Assembly (NCBI RefSeq): GCF_001507545.1
Contig: NZ_LQBP01000003.1
Span: 248,001 to 312,000, forward strand
From: Ruegeria profundi
Lineage (GTDB): Bacteria > Pseudomonadota > Alphaproteobacteria > Rhodobacterales > Rhodobacteraceae
DNA: 64,000 nt
Reading direction: 5' to 3'
This document shows positions 15,568 through 25,033 of this stretch, piece after piece. The position numbers were made by a program, and so were the translations under genes. The notes under the pieces are model-generated. The model was given only the letters and a program-made list of their open reading frames with translations, made no database searches and was not told the DNA's origin. Positions within the stretch are counted from its first letter, which is position 1; the number at the start of each line of letters is the position of its first letter.

Positions 15568-16464
15568 ATGGCAAATTACGCAAATCTCCCCGCGCCGACG
15601 CCAGAAGGCGGCCTGAACCGCTATATGCAGGAAATTCGCAAGTTTCCGCTGCTGGAACCGGAAGAAGAGTACATGCTCGCCAAGCGTTGGGTGGAAGAAC
15701 AAGACACTGAAGCGGCGCATAAAATGGTGACGTCGCACCTGCGTCTGGCGGCCAAGATCGCCATGGGGTATCGCGGCTATGGATTGCCGCAGGCCGAGGT
15801 GATTTCCGAGGCCAACGTAGGTCTGATGCAGGCGGTGAAACGTTTTGATCCCGAAAAAGGGTTCCGGTTGGCGACTTACGCCATGTGGTGGATTCGCGCC
15901 TCGATTCAGGAATACATCCTGCGGTCGTGGTCGCTGGTAAAGCTGGGTACAACCTCGGCGCAGAAGAAGCTGTTTTTCAACCTTCGCAAGGCCAAAGCGC
16001 GCATCGGTGCGTTGGAAGAGGGCGACCTGCGTCCTGAAAACGTCGCGCAGATCGCCAATGATCTGGGCGTGACCGAAGAAGAAGTCATCAGCATGAACCG
16101 CCGGATGTCCGGTGGAGATGCCTCGCTGAACGCGACCGTCGGGTCCGAAGGTGAAGGCACGATGCAGTGGCAGGACTGGCTGGAGGACGAAGATGCCGAC
16201 CAAGCTGGCGATTATGAAGCCCGCGACGAATTGGACGCGCGCCGCGAACTTTTGGCAGCCGCATTGGATGTTCTGAACGACCGGGAAAAAGACATCCTGA
16301 CGCAACGCCGGTTGATGGACCAACCCGTGACGTTGGAGGAGTTGAGCGTGCAGTACAATGTCAGCCGCGAACGTATTCGTCAGATCGAGGTTCGTGCCTT
16401 TGAAAAACTGCAAAAAAAGATGCGAGAGCTGGCACGCGAAAAAGGAATGCTAAACGCGGTCTAA
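15568..16464 (+). CDS. rpoH: RNA polymerase sigma factor RpoH (sigma-32)
   Basis: Heat-shock sigma factor that directs RNA polymerase to stress promoters. Region 2 shows HLRLAAKIAMGYRGYGLP and the -10 recognition segment with RLATYAMWWIRASIQEYIL; the RpoH box QKKLFFNLR (residues about 132-140) distinguishes it from RpoD. Region 4 ends in VSRERIRQIEVRAFEKLQK. The length of 298 residues is normal. GGAGGGAC lies before the ATG and a clear terminator follows at 16480. Many Rhodobacterales carry two rpoH copies; which one this is cannot be told from the window. Confidence 0.95.
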   Translation: MANYANLPAPTPEGGLNRYMQEIRKFPLLEPEEEYMLAKRWVEEQDTEAAHKMVTSHLRLAAKIAMGYRGYGLPQAEVISEANVGLMQAVKRFDPEKGFRLATYAMWWIRASIQEYILRSWSLVKLGTTSAQKKLFFNLRKAKARIGALEEGDLRPENVAQIANDLGVTEEEVISMNRRMSGGDASLNATVGSEGEGTMQWQDWLEDEDADQAGDYEARDELDARRELLAAALDVLNDREKDILTQRRLMDQPVTLEELSVQYNVSRERIRQIEVRAFEKLQKKMRELAREKGMLNAV

Positions 16465-16773
16465 ATCGCACTTTGAGGGAAGCCCGCTTATCATGGCGGG
16501 CTTTTTTGTTGCCGTCAGCCAACTTGGCTTCGCGTCACGGATCATTCCAGGAAACGCAAAGTACGGGACCCAGGAAACCAGCAAAAGTTGCCTTGCGCAA
16601 ACATCTGACAAAACAGCGTTTTGTACGTAAACAATCTGTTTCCAGAAATCATACAGGCTTGTGAAATAGAAAAGCCTGACTTGAAGCCTTTTGATTGATA
16701 GAAATTCATAAAACCGAACTGTTAGCGTTAACCATCAGATTCGGCCAATGAATAACGAATCTTGGAGGAGAAT
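16465..16773. other. Intergenic region between rpoH and oxidoreductase
   Basis: After the rpoH terminator this 309-base region has no gene. It holds a 7-bp stem, CAGGCTT (16654-16660) with AAGCCTG (16672-16678), and AT-rich DNA (TTGATTGATAGAAATTCATAAAA) that is a plausible promoter zone for the next gene. No specific promoter can be defined. Confidence 0.4.
16480..16507 (+). terminator. Rho-independent terminator of rpoH
   Basis: AGCCCGC (16481-16487) pairs with GCGGGCT (16496-16502) around an 8-base loop, followed directly by a T run. It starts 16 bases after the rpoH stop. Confidence 0.9.
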
Positions 16774-17748
16774 ATGCAAAAACCGGTTCAGTGGGGCGTT
16801 CTGGGCGCCGCAAAGTTCGCACGGCAATACATGGCCCCCGCGATTCATGCCGCCAACGGCGCGTGTTTGGCGGGGTTGGCGACGTCCAGTGCGGCAAAGG
16901 CTGAACCTTTTCAAGCCTTTTGCCCCGATCTGACGGTCTATGACAGTTACGAGGCTTTGCTGGCAGACCCTCAGATTGAGGCGGTCTACATCCCGCTGCC
17001 CAACCACTTGCATGTGGAATGGAGCCTCAAGGCGTTGGAGGCCGGAAAGCACGTGTTGTGCGAAAAGCCGATGACCATGACAGCGAACGAGTTTTCGCCC
17101 TTGATCCAGAAACGGGATGAGACGGGTCTGCTGGCCGCCGAAGCATACATGATCGTTCATCATCCGCAGTGGCAGTTTGTGCGAAAGTTGATTGCCGACG
17201 GGGCGATAGGCAAACTTGTTCATGTGACTGGGGCGTTCAGCTTTGACAACCGCGCGGACACCGGAAACATACGAAACCGCGCGGAAACAGGCGGGGGCGG
17301 GCTGCGGGATATTGGTGTCTATGTGATCGGCAGCGCCCGGTTCGTGACGGGTCAGGAACCCACGAAGGTGCAATCAGCGATCCGCTGGGAGGATGGAATA
17401 GACACGTTCACCGAAATTCGGGCGCAGTTCCCGGATTTCACCTATTCAAGCTATGTCTCAATCCGCATGCACCCGCATCAGGAGATGGTGTTCCACGGTG
17501 AAGGTGGGGTAATCCGTCTGACCGCTCCGTTCAATGCCCGTGTGTTCGGAGAGGCGCGTGTTGAGCTGCATCGACCGGGGCTTGAGGTTCAGGTCACACG
17601 TTTCCCCGGCGACGATCACTATAAACTTCAGGTCGAGGCGTTTTGCCGTTCGGTCCGCGACGGGGTGGAATACCCTTGTCCGCTGGAATTTTCACGCGGG
17701 ACGCAACAGATGATTGACCTTGTGTTGGACCGGGCTGTTTCCCTCTGA
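16774..17748 (+). CDS. Gfo/Idh/MocA family oxidoreductase
   Basis: NAD(P)-dependent sugar or inositol-type dehydrogenase. The Rossmann start is GVLGAAKFARQ (about residues 7-17), with the family motif VLCEKPMTM near 90-98 holding the catalytic EKP lysine, and the C-terminal alpha/beta domain follows. The length of 324 residues is typical. ATG 16774 is preferred over an upstream TTG at 16762, since GGAGGAG at 16764-16770 lies just before the ATG. It stands apart from its neighbours with its own promoter region; substrate unknown. Confidence 0.85.
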   Translation: MQKPVQWGVLGAAKFARQYMAPAIHAANGACLAGLATSSAAKAEPFQAFCPDLTVYDSYEALLADPQIEAVYIPLPNHLHVEWSLKALEAGKHVLCEKPMTMTANEFSPLIQKRDETGLLAAEAYMIVHHPQWQFVRKLIADGAIGKLVHVTGAFSFDNRADTGNIRNRAETGGGGLRDIGVYVIGSARFVTGQEPTKVQSAIRWEDGIDTFTEIRAQFPDFTYSSYVSIRMHPHQEMVFHGEGGVIRLTAPFNARVFGEARVELHRPGLEVQVTRFPGDDHYKLQVEAFCRSVRDGVEYPCPLEFSRGTQQMIDLVLDRAVSL

Positions 17749-17805
17749 CTTGCCGCGCTGCGTTCCGCGGGTTTACTGTGTAAAACAGCAAATCAGGAGG
17801 AGAAC

Positions 17806-18075
17806 ATGGCTGGCGGCTGGGCGCGGGACGGCGCGGTGAGTGAACAGATAGAAGCGTCGATTTCGGACGAACTGGCGCGGATGCAGGCACGTAAGCGGCC
17901 TTCTGGCGATAGCCTCATCTATTGTGCTGAATGCGAAGAGCCGATCCCTGAAAAACGACGGATTGCCTTACCTGGTGTCAAATTGTGCCTCGAGTGTCAG
18001 CAAGAACGTGATGCAGCTTTTAGCTCACGTGGCGGAATAAATCGGCGCGGGTCAAAGGACAGTCAGCTAAAATAG
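17806..18075 (+). CDS. DksA/TraR-type zinc-finger protein (89 aa)
   Basis: Short member of the DksA/TraR family. The C-terminal zinc finger is C-x2-C at YCAECEEP and C-x2-C at LCLECQ, with the RRxALPG loop between them. The coiled-coil arm of full DksA is missing, so it is of the YbiI-type short group, whose role in transcription control is uncertain. AGGAGG stands before the ATG at 17806. It follows the oxidoreductase by about 58 bases. Confidence 0.85.
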   Translation: MAGGWARDGAVSEQIEASISDELARMQARKRPSGDSLIYCAECEEPIPEKRRIALPGVKLCLECQQERDAAFSSRGGINRRGSKDSQLK

Positions 18076-18142
18076 TTTGATACGCCGGGATGTGCTGAAG
18101 TTTCGAAACGTGCACACGCCCAGCAATCCCTGCGCAGACAAT

Positions 18143-18382
18143 TTATTTGGACATTCGCCACCAGCGAATGAGTAACCGAACATCCATTGCAGCCACCATT
18201 ACGCCCAACGGGATCATCCAGAAACCCAACACGGGAAGAAACCCGAAAAAACCACCAATAATCATGAGTATGCCTACGACGAACCGCAAACCACGCGGCA
18301 CGGTTCGTCGGATGCGCGCAAGGACAGGGCGCAGCTTGGCCTTGAGCGTGGCCCAGCGCCCATCCTTCGATGAGGGTGTCAC
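18143..18382 (-). CDS. Small membrane protein (79 aa)
   Basis: Two hydrophobic stretches join at residues about 33-65 (LRFVVGILMIIGGFFGFLP, then LGFWMIPLGVMVAAMD), with basic residues on both flanks, as in small PGPGW-like inner membrane proteins. Function unknown. Its GTG start overlaps the pepF stop by three bases (GTGA), so it is probably translated from the pepF transcript. Confidence 0.6.
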   Translation of the reverse strand: MTPSSKDGRWATLKAKLRPVLARIRRTVPRGLRFVVGILMIIGGFFGFLPVLGFWMIPLGVMVAAMDVRLLIRWWRMSK

Positions 18383-20199
18383 CCCTCCATCGCCTCAAGT
18401 TCGTCGATGAAGCCAGATATCATCGAAAGGCCTTTGTCCCAGAATTTGGGATCGCTTGCGTCCAACCCAAACGGGGCGAGCAGCTCCTTGTGGTGCTTGG
18501 ACCCACCAGCGCGCAGCATTTCGAAATACTTGTCCTCGAACCCTTCGGAACCGCTTTCGTAAACCGAATAGAGCGCGTTCACCAAGCCGTCGCCGAAGGC
18601 ATAGGCATAGACGTAGAAAGGCGAGTGGACGAAGTGTGGGATATAGGCCCAGAAAGTCTCATACCCGTCCATGAATTCGAATGCCGGGCCAAGGCTTTCG
18701 GCCTGAACGCTCATCCATAGGGCGTTGATGTCATCTGGGGTCAGTTCGCCCTCGCGCCGTGCCGCATGAAGCTTGCACTCAAAGTCATAGAACGCGATTT
18801 GGCGGACCACGGTATTTATCATGTCCTCGACCTTCCCGGCCAGCAAAACCTTTCGCTGCTCGGGGGTTTCGGCCTGATCCAGCATCTTGCGGAACGTTAG
18901 CATTTCACCAAAGACAGATGCAGTTTCGGCCAGCGTCAGGGGGGTCGATGACAGCATTTCGCCCTGGTCGGCGGCCAGAACCTGATGGACACCGTGGCCA
19001 AGCTCATGCGCCAGCGTCATCACGTCGCGCGGTTTGCCCAGATAGTTGAGCATCACATAAGGATGCACCTCGGTCACCGTTGGATGGGCAAACGCGCCCG
19101 GTGCTTTGCCCGGTTTTACCGCCGCGTCGATCCAACCTTTGCTGAAGAAAGGCGATGCAATCTCACCCATGCGGGGGTCGAAGGCGTTGTAAGCCTCCAT
19201 CACGGTCTTTTCAGCCTCATCCCAGCCAACAACGCGGGTGTCTTCCATTGGCAGCGGCGCGTTGCGGTCCCAGACCTGCATAACGTCCAGGCCCAGCCAT
19301 TTGCGTTTCAACTCGTAATAGCGGTGGCTCAGCTTGGGATAGGCGGCAACGACGGCCTCGCGCAGCGCCTCGACCACCTCTGGTTCCACGTCATTCGACA
19401 GGTGACGACCGGTCTGAGCCGTTGGCATCTTGCGCCAGCGATCAACGATCTCTTTTTCTTTGGCCTGCGTGTTGTGCACACGGGCAAAGGTTTTGATGTT
19501 GTCCTGAAATACACGCGCCAACTCGCGCGACGCCGCTTCGCGTTTGCTGCGGTCTTGCTCGGTCAGCAGGTTCAGGGTGCCCTCGATGTTCAGTTCTTCG
19601 CCGTCAACGTCGAATGTCAGCCCGGCGATGGTTTCGTCGAAAAGGCGCTCCCAAGCGTCGCCGACCACGCCTAGATCGTGCAGGAATTTTTCAAGCTCAT
19701 CCGACAATTGGTAAGGCTTCATCGCGCGGATGCGGCGGAAGACAGGCTCATAGCGGGCCAGATCAGCATTTGCGTCGAAGCGCGCTTTCAAAGCGTCATC
19801 GTCGATCCGGTTGATTTCCAACGTGAAAAAAACCAGCGGAGTGGTGAAGATGGTGACTTTTTCCTGCATGTCCGACAGGAATTTGGCGCGTTCGGCATCG
19901 GTGGTCAGCTGATAGTAGCGCAGCCCCGCAAAGGACATGATACGCCCGGCAATCGTGTTGATCTTTTCGTTTCGTTGGACGCAGGTCAAAAGCCCATCGG
20001 CATCCAGATCGGCAAGCTTGCCTTCGTAATCGGTTGCGAAGGCGGCGCATTCGCCCTCAAGCCAGTTCAAATCGCGGTCCAGTTCCGGTGCTTCATCCGA
20101 GCTATAAAGGTCGGTCAAATCCCATTCCGGCAGGTTGCCAAGATCGCCGGTGCCTCCGGCTGCGTTTGCGTCACGGACGGGAAAGGGAAGGTCGCGCAT
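18379..20199 (-). CDS. pepF: Oligoendopeptidase F, M3 family metallopeptidase
   Basis: Cytoplasmic zinc peptidase that degrades short peptides. The active site HELGH (in TLAHELGHGVHQ) is at about residue 390, with the third zinc ligand glutamate about 25-28 residues later in PLTLAETASVFGEM. The N-terminal helical PepF domain precedes the M3 domain. The length of 606 residues is usual. The ATG at 20199 starts with MRDLPFP. It heads a short minus-strand pair with the small membrane protein. Confidence 0.93.
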   Translation of the reverse strand: MRDLPFPVRDANAAGGTGDLGNLPEWDLTDLYSSDEAPELDRDLNWLEGECAAFATDYEGKLADLDADGLLTCVQRNEKINTIAGRIMSFAGLRYYQLTTDAERAKFLSDMQEKVTIFTTPLVFFTLEINRIDDDALKARFDANADLARYEPVFRRIRAMKPYQLSDELEKFLHDLGVVGDAWERLFDETIAGLTFDVDGEELNIEGTLNLLTEQDRSKREAASRELARVFQDNIKTFARVHNTQAKEKEIVDRWRKMPTAQTGRHLSNDVEPEVVEALREAVVAAYPKLSHRYYELKRKWLGLDVMQVWDRNAPLPMEDTRVVGWDEAEKTVMEAYNAFDPRMGEIASPFFSKGWIDAAVKPGKAPGAFAHPTVTEVHPYVMLNYLGKPRDVMTLAHELGHGVHQVLAADQGEMLSSTPLTLAETASVFGEMLTFRKMLDQAETPEQRKVLLAGKVEDMINTVVRQIAFYDFECKLHAARREGELTPDDINALWMSVQAESLGPAFEFMDGYETFWAYIPHFVHSPFYVYAYAFGDGLVNALYSVYESGSEGFEDKYFEMLRAGGSKHHKELLAPFGLDASDPKFWDKGLSMISGFIDELEAMEG

Positions 20200-20281
20200 G
20201 GATCACCTCGGATTATCTGCTTTGGCAAACATCTAGGCGTGGGCGGCCCGGATCACAAGCCGCCTTCGCGCAAGGGGGCGG

Positions 20282-21262
20282 TTAGCTGGACAATGTGGTC
20301 GCTGACTTGGCACCTGACTGCGTCGCCATGAAATGCGCCGCCATCTGGTCAAACACCGGGCCGCGCACATCGGGCGGCTCCATCAGTACCTCGTGTTCAC
20401 CATCAGGAATTTCGACCAACGTCCCATTGGGCCAGTTTTCCATCCGCGCGCGGATCGCTTTGCGGTCAACGATTTGCTCGTGACTGCCCAGGAAGGTCAG
20501 GCCAGGCGTCGTGGGTGCGGTTTGCGCCATCAGCCAAGCGCATTCATCTAACGCCTCGCGCAGCCAGATCGTCGAGGGCGCTGCCAGCGACAGTTCAGGA
20601 TGGGCCGCAAGTTGGTCTTTCATCATTTGGTACATCGCTGGATCGCGTGTCAGGATATTTCCCTCGAAAGGCTGTGAGACGACATAGCTTTCCATCGTTG
20701 TCGTCGGGGGCGTCTTTTGCCCAAGACCGATCCGCGGGCCCCAATACGCCGTAAGCCGGCTGAGCGGTTTCATGATTGGCGTGAAAAAGATGCCCCACAT
20801 CGGGCCGGTAAAGGCGCAGGCGGCGAAGCTGTCACCCTCAAGCACTGCACGCAAACCAATCGCACCACCCATCGAATGACCAACCACATACCAAGGCTTT
20901 GGTAGGTCAAGCTTTTTCGCGAGGTCCAACGTTGCAAGCACGTCCTGCTGATAGTCAGTGAATTTTTCAACATGCCCGACGCGCGGATCGGGCAGCGGGC
21001 GATCTGCCAGCCCCTGACCACGCCAGTCAACCGCGAGAAATGCAAAACCTCTGTCGACGAATTCCGTCGCCGTACCACCGTATTTCTCAATGTATTCTGT
21101 CCGGCCGGGGAACATCATCACCGTGCCGTTTGTTTCGTTGTCCGCGCGCCAGTGACCCACACGGATACGGGTGTTGTCTGCGGTCGTGATCCAATGCGCC
21201 GCCCCACCGGCGGGTCCGCCGGCCACGTCCGCAAAGAAAGGGGCCGGCGACAACTCGGTCAT
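20282..21262 (-). CDS. Alpha/beta hydrolase, lysophospholipase-like
   Basis: Serine hydrolase fold protein of the PldB/monoglyceride-lipase type, probably acting on lysophospholipids or acylglycerols. The nucleophile elbow VGHSMGGAIG lies near residues 131-140, DWRGQGLADRPLPDP fits the lid-adjacent region of this family, and the final histidine is in DGEHEVLMEP. It overlaps the SCP2 gene upstream by four bases (ATGA), suggesting the two act on the same lipid chemistry. Confidence 0.8.
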   Translation of the reverse strand: MTELSPAPFFADVAGGPAGGAAHWITTADNTRIRVGHWRADNETNGTVMMFPGRTEYIEKYGGTATEFVDRGFAFLAVDWRGQGLADRPLPDPRVGHVEKFTDYQQDVLATLDLAKKLDLPKPWYVVGHSMGGAIGLRAVLEGDSFAACAFTGPMWGIFFTPIMKPLSRLTAYWGPRIGLGQKTPPTTTMESYVVSQPFEGNILTRDPAMYQMMKDQLAAHPELSLAAPSTIWLREALDECAWLMAQTAPTTPGLTFLGSHEQIVDRKAIRARMENWPNGTLVEIPDGEHEVLMEPPDVRGPVFDQMAAHFMATQSGAKSATTLSS

Positions 21263-21549
21263 GCCAGTACCGAGGCGAGTTTCATGGCGACACTCATGTC
21301 TCCGTCCACGCTCAGCTTGCCTGACATGAATGCGCCGGTCGGATTCAAATCACCGCTCAGGATTTGCTCGAACGTATCCGCATCTGCGCTCAGCGTCACT
21401 TCTGCGTCGTCGTCGCTGACGCGCGCTCCGTTTTCATCCAGAACGATTGCGCCCATGCCGGTGATATCAAACTTGGCGGTCGAGTCGAAATCACCGCCCG
21501 AGAGTTTGTCGTTCAGCGCGGCCGCTGCTTTTTCAAGAGTGTCACTCAT
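21259..21549 (-). CDS. SCP2 sterol-binding domain protein (96 aa)
   Basis: A small lipid-binding domain. The pattern KFDITGMGAIVLDENG, then DAEVTLSADADTFEQILSGDLNPTGAFMSGKL and VDGDMSVAMKLASVL is typical of bacterial SCP2 proteins, which bind fatty acyl or sterol-like ligands. Start at 21549 is chosen because homology begins at MSDTLEK; longer upstream frames have no support. It is translated just before the lysophospholipase-like gene. Confidence 0.9.
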   Translation of the reverse strand: MSDTLEKAAAALNDKLSGGDFDSTAKFDITGMGAIVLDENGARVSDDDAEVTLSADADTFEQILSGDLNPTGAFMSGKLSVDGDMSVAMKLASVLA

Positions 21550-21618
21550 GGTGTTCCTCATTTTGTTTATGCGCCGTGGATGGACTTCCCCGGTCGCAAC
21601 GCTACACTGCGCATTGTT

Positions 21619-22188
21619 ATGGGTATTGCAATCGACAATCTCAAACGTACCGTAGCGGCACTTTTTGTCACGGTCATGTTTTCCACCGGTCCGCTTGCGC
21701 AACAAGCGGACTCGAGGGATGAAGCCGCATTGCTGAAGCAATTGGCACAATCGACGCCAGAACAGGCGATTGGCATTGATCGTCAGCTCAAGGCGCTTTG
21801 GTCTCAATCGGGATCAGCATCCGCAGATTTGCTGCTTGAGCGTGGACGCGAGGCTTTGGACGACGGGGATACGGTGGCCGCTATCGAACACCTGACCGCG
21901 CTGACCGACCATGCGCCGGGGTTTGCCGAAGGCTGGCACCTGCGCGCGTCGGTTTTTTTTGGCATGGATCGCTTTGGCATGGCCGCGGCTGACCTGGAAC
22001 ACGCGCTGACGCTGAACCCGTACAATTACGAGGCCATTTTCGGACTGGGCCTAATTTTCGAGATAGTTGAGCAACCTGACAAGGCCCTGAAGGCTTATCA
22101 GCGGGCGCTGGCTATACATCCGCATCACGAAGAAGTAACCAATGCGGTGAATCGACTGAAGCCTCAGGTCGAGGGCTCGGCCCTCTGA
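21619..22188 (+). CDS. Secreted TPR-repeat protein
   Basis: Probable periplasmic protein with an N-terminal signal-like segment (residues about 8-28, VAALFVTVMFSTGPLAQQ) and three tetratricopeptide repeats, the clearest being GMAAADLEHALTLNPYN and DKALKAYQRALAIHPH. TPRs mediate protein contacts. I chose ATG 21619; an ATG at about 21580 would add a short extension. It is divergent from the SCP2 gene and precedes the helicase by 22 bases. Confidence 0.7.
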   Translation: MGIAIDNLKRTVAALFVTVMFSTGPLAQQADSRDEAALLKQLAQSTPEQAIGIDRQLKALWSQSGSASADLLLERGREALDDGDTVAAIEHLTALTDHAPGFAEGWHLRASVFFGMDRFGMAAADLEHALTLNPYNYEAIFGLGLIFEIVEQPDKALKAYQRALAIHPHHEEVTNAVNRLKPQVEGSAL

Positions 22189-22210
22189 CGAATCGGGGCA
22201 GGGGGCAGAA

Positions 22211-25027
22211 TTGAGCGGGTCATCCCGAATAGTGGCCGTACTGGGCCCGACCAATACAGGCAAAACCCATTACGCGGTTGAAAGGATGCTGGGCTACCGA
22301 ACTGGCGTGATCGGTCTGCCGCTGCGTTTGTTGGCGCGCGAGGTGTACGACAAGATCGTTGCAATCCGTGGTCCGTCCGTTGTGGCCCTGGTTACCGGCG
22401 AAGAGCGGATCGTGCCGCCGCGCACGCAGTACTGGGTCTGCACGGTTGAGGCTATGCCCGAAGGGCTGGGTGCGGATTTTGTTGCCATTGATGAGATTCA
22501 ACTCTGCGCCGATCCCGAACGCGGTCACGTTTTCACAGACCGGTTGTTGCGCGCGCGGGGTACGCATGAAACGCTGTTTCTGGGTGCTGACACGATGCGC
22601 GGCCCCATCGCCGCCCTTGTCCCTGATGCTCAGTTCGTGCGCCGAGAACGGATGTCGCAGCTTGTCTATTCCGGTTCCAAGAAGATCAGCCGCATGCCGC
22701 CACGCAGCGCCATCGTCGGGTTTTCTGTTGAAAACGTTTATGCCATTGCCGAATTGCTGCGGCGTCAAAAGGGTGGCGCAGCGGTGGTTATGGGCGCGCT
22801 CAGCCCGCGTACCCGCAACGCTCAGGTCGAATTGTATCAGAATGGTGAGGTGGACTATCTGGTTGCGACAGACGCAATCGGGATGGGGTTGAACCTTGAT
22901 GTGAACCACGTGGCGTTCTCCTCGCTGACCAAGTTCGACGGTCGTCGGATGCGCCCATTGGCACCGAATGAGCTGGCTCAGATTGCAGGTCGCGCGGGGC
23001 GCGGCATGTCCGACGGCACCTTTGGTGTCACCGGAGAGGCCCCGCCGTTGGATGAAGGTGTGGCACAAGCCATAATGGACAGCCGTTTTACGCCGGTGAA
23101 AAAACTCAACTGGCGCAATGCAGCCTTGCGGTTTGGGTCAATCGACGCGTTGATCGACTCGCTTGAGGTCAGCCCGAATGACGAGCACCTTACAAAGGCA
23201 CGGCCCGCAGATGATTTGAATGCTCTCAAGTCGCTTTCGCAGGTCGCCGAAGTTGCCGCCCGCGCCAGTGATCCGCAATCTGTCCGTCTACTATGGGATG
23301 TATGCCGGATTCCGGATTTCCGGGGCATCAGCCATGCGGAACATACCAACCTTCTTGAGGTGATCTATGGCCACCTGCACCAAAGCGGATCGATACCCGA
23401 TGACTTCTTGATGAGGCAGATTCGTCGGATTGATCGGACGGATGGGGATATTGATGCGTTGTCCAAAAGATTGGCATATATTCGCACTTGGACATATGTT
23501 GCGCAGCGAAACGGCTGGGTACGCGACGAATCACATTGGCGTGCGGTAACCCGCGCTGTAGAAGACAGGGTGTCGGACGCGTTGCATGACCGTTTGACGC
23601 AAAGATTTGTGGACCGGCGCACGTCCGTGTTGCTGCGCCGGCTCAAACAGAAGGAGGCCCTTTTGGCCGAAGTAAATGACAAGGGTGAAGTGACCGTCGA
23701 AGGTGAATTTGTCGGTCGACTAGAAGGGTTCCGGTTCATCCCGGACAAAAGCGCGCAAGGAACCGAAGCAAAAGCTTTGAAATCGGCCTCTCTGCAAGCA
23801 CTCGCGCCGCAATTCCATCTGCGCGCCGACCGCTTTTACAACGCGCCCGATACCGAAATTGATTTCACTGATCAGGGTGGCCTGATGTGGGGCGAGTATG
23901 CGATCGGCAAACTTGTTGCCGGGTCCGAACCTCTCAAACCCATGGTTGAGGTGTTTGTAGATGAATCAGCCGGACCGGATGTTGAGCAAAAGGTTCAACG
24001 TCGCCTGCAGCATTTCATCGACCGCAAAATCGCCGCGCTGTTTGAGCCGCTGTTGAACCTGTCACGCGATGAAGAGTTATCAGGACTTGCCAAGGGTTTT
24101 GCGTTCCGAATGGTTGAGGCTCTGGGCGTTTTACCGCGCGCGCAGGTCGCGCAGGACGTCAAGGATCTGGATCAGGACGCTCGCGGTGCCTTGCGCAAGC
24201 ACGGCATCCGTTTTGGTCAGTTCACCATATTTATGCCGCTGCTGCTGAAGCCCGCGCCGACGCGTCTGCGTCTGGTTCTGTGGGCACTGTCCAGCGGTTT
24301 GCAGGAATTTCCCGAAGCACCGCCCCCTGGGCTTGTCACTGTACCCGTCGCCAAAGATGCGCCCAAGGGTTACGATACCATGTGCGGTTACCGCGATGCC
24401 GGAGATCGCTCGATCAGGATCGATATGCTAGAACGGCTGGCCGATATGCTGCGCGCCGAAGACAGCCGTGGCGGGTTTGAAGCCAAGCCGGATATGTTAT
24501 CGATTACCGGCATGACTTTGGATCAATTCGCTGATCTGATGCGGGGGCTGGGCTATAACGCTGAGCGGGGCGAGCGGGAAAAGGTAAAACCCGTAGCGGC
24601 TGAGCAACTGGTAGAACAGTCGTCAGTCGAAGAAACTCCGGCATCTGAGACGGAAACCGAATTGCCCGAAGCGGCACCCGAAGAAACAGCCGCACCCGCC
24701 GAGGCGATAGCCGAGGCCACCGACAGCACCGAGGCGACAGCCGAGGCTCCTGCGGCAGATGAGCCGGAGGTTGAGGTGTTTTATACCTTCACCTGGGGTC
24801 GCCAGCGTCAGGCAAACCGTGGTCCGCGTCGGGAACACCGACAGGGGCAGGGCAAAGGAAAACCGCGCGGCAAGCCTCAGGATGGGCGCGGCAAACCGCA
24901 AGGCAAGAAAGGTGGCAAGCCGCAAGGGGCCAAAACCTTCTCGTCGCGGCCGCCCAAGAAAGAAAAAGCGATCGACCCAGACAACCCATTTGCGGCTGCG
25001 CTTATGGGTTTGAAGGACGGTAACTAA
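22211..25027 (+). CDS. SUV3-like ATP-dependent RNA/DNA helicase
   Basis: Large superfamily 2 helicase related to mitochondrial SUV3, which unwinds RNA and DNA duplexes. Motif I is VLGPTNTGKTHYA at about 9-21, motif II is FVAIDEIQL with DEIQ, and motif VI is QIAGRAGRG. The C-terminal 140 residues are acidic and alanine-rich, then basic and glycine/arginine/proline-rich (RQRQANRGPRREHRQ), a disordered nucleic-acid-contacting tail. The start is a TTG at 22211 with a weak upstream purine run. The next gene encodes an S4 RNA-binding protein, seven bases away, which supports an RNA-metabolism role. Confidence 0.85.
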   Translation: MSGSSRIVAVLGPTNTGKTHYAVERMLGYRTGVIGLPLRLLAREVYDKIVAIRGPSVVALVTGEERIVPPRTQYWVCTVEAMPEGLGADFVAIDEIQLCADPERGHVFTDRLLRARGTHETLFLGADTMRGPIAALVPDAQFVRRERMSQLVYSGSKKISRMPPRSAIVGFSVENVYAIAELLRRQKGGAAVVMGALSPRTRNAQVELYQNGEVDYLVATDAIGMGLNLDVNHVAFSSLTKFDGRRMRPLAPNELAQIAGRAGRGMSDGTFGVTGEAPPLDEGVAQAIMDSRFTPVKKLNWRNAALRFGSIDALIDSLEVSPNDEHLTKARPADDLNALKSLSQVAEVAARASDPQSVRLLWDVCRIPDFRGISHAEHTNLLEVIYGHLHQSGSIPDDFLMRQIRRIDRTDGDIDALSKRLAYIRTWTYVAQRNGWVRDESHWRAVTRAVEDRVSDALHDRLTQRFVDRRTSVLLRRLKQKEALLAEVNDKGEVTVEGEFVGRLEGFRFIPDKSAQGTEAKALKSASLQALAPQFHLRADRFYNAPDTEIDFTDQGGLMWGEYAIGKLVAGSEPLKPMVEVFVDESAGPDVEQKVQRRLQHFIDRKIAALFEPLLNLSRDEELSGLAKGFAFRMVEALGVLPRAQVAQDVKDLDQDARGALRKHGIRFGQFTIFMPLLLKPAPTRLRLVLWALSSGLQEFPEAPPPGLVTVPVAKDAPKGYDTMCGYRDAGDRSIRIDMLERLADMLRAEDSRGGFEAKPDMLSITGMTLDQFADLMRGLGYNAERGEREKVKPVAAEQLVEQSSVEETPASETETELPEAAPEETAAPAEAIAEATDSTEATAEAPAADEPEVEVFYTFTWGRQRQANRGPRREHRQGQGKGKPRGKPQDGRGKPQGKKGGKPQGAKTFSSRPPKKEKAIDPDNPFAAALMGLKDGN

Positions 25028-25033
25028 GTAGGG

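Noticed and set aside
15532-16413. Long minus-strand frame of 293 codons across rpoH
   Set aside because: Antisense shadow of rpoH with no start signal or domain.
22220-23068. Long minus-strand frame of 282 codons in the helicase gene
   Set aside because: It lies fully antisense to a certain helicase, has a His/Arg-rich composition typical of the reverse of GC-rich codons, and has no family motif.
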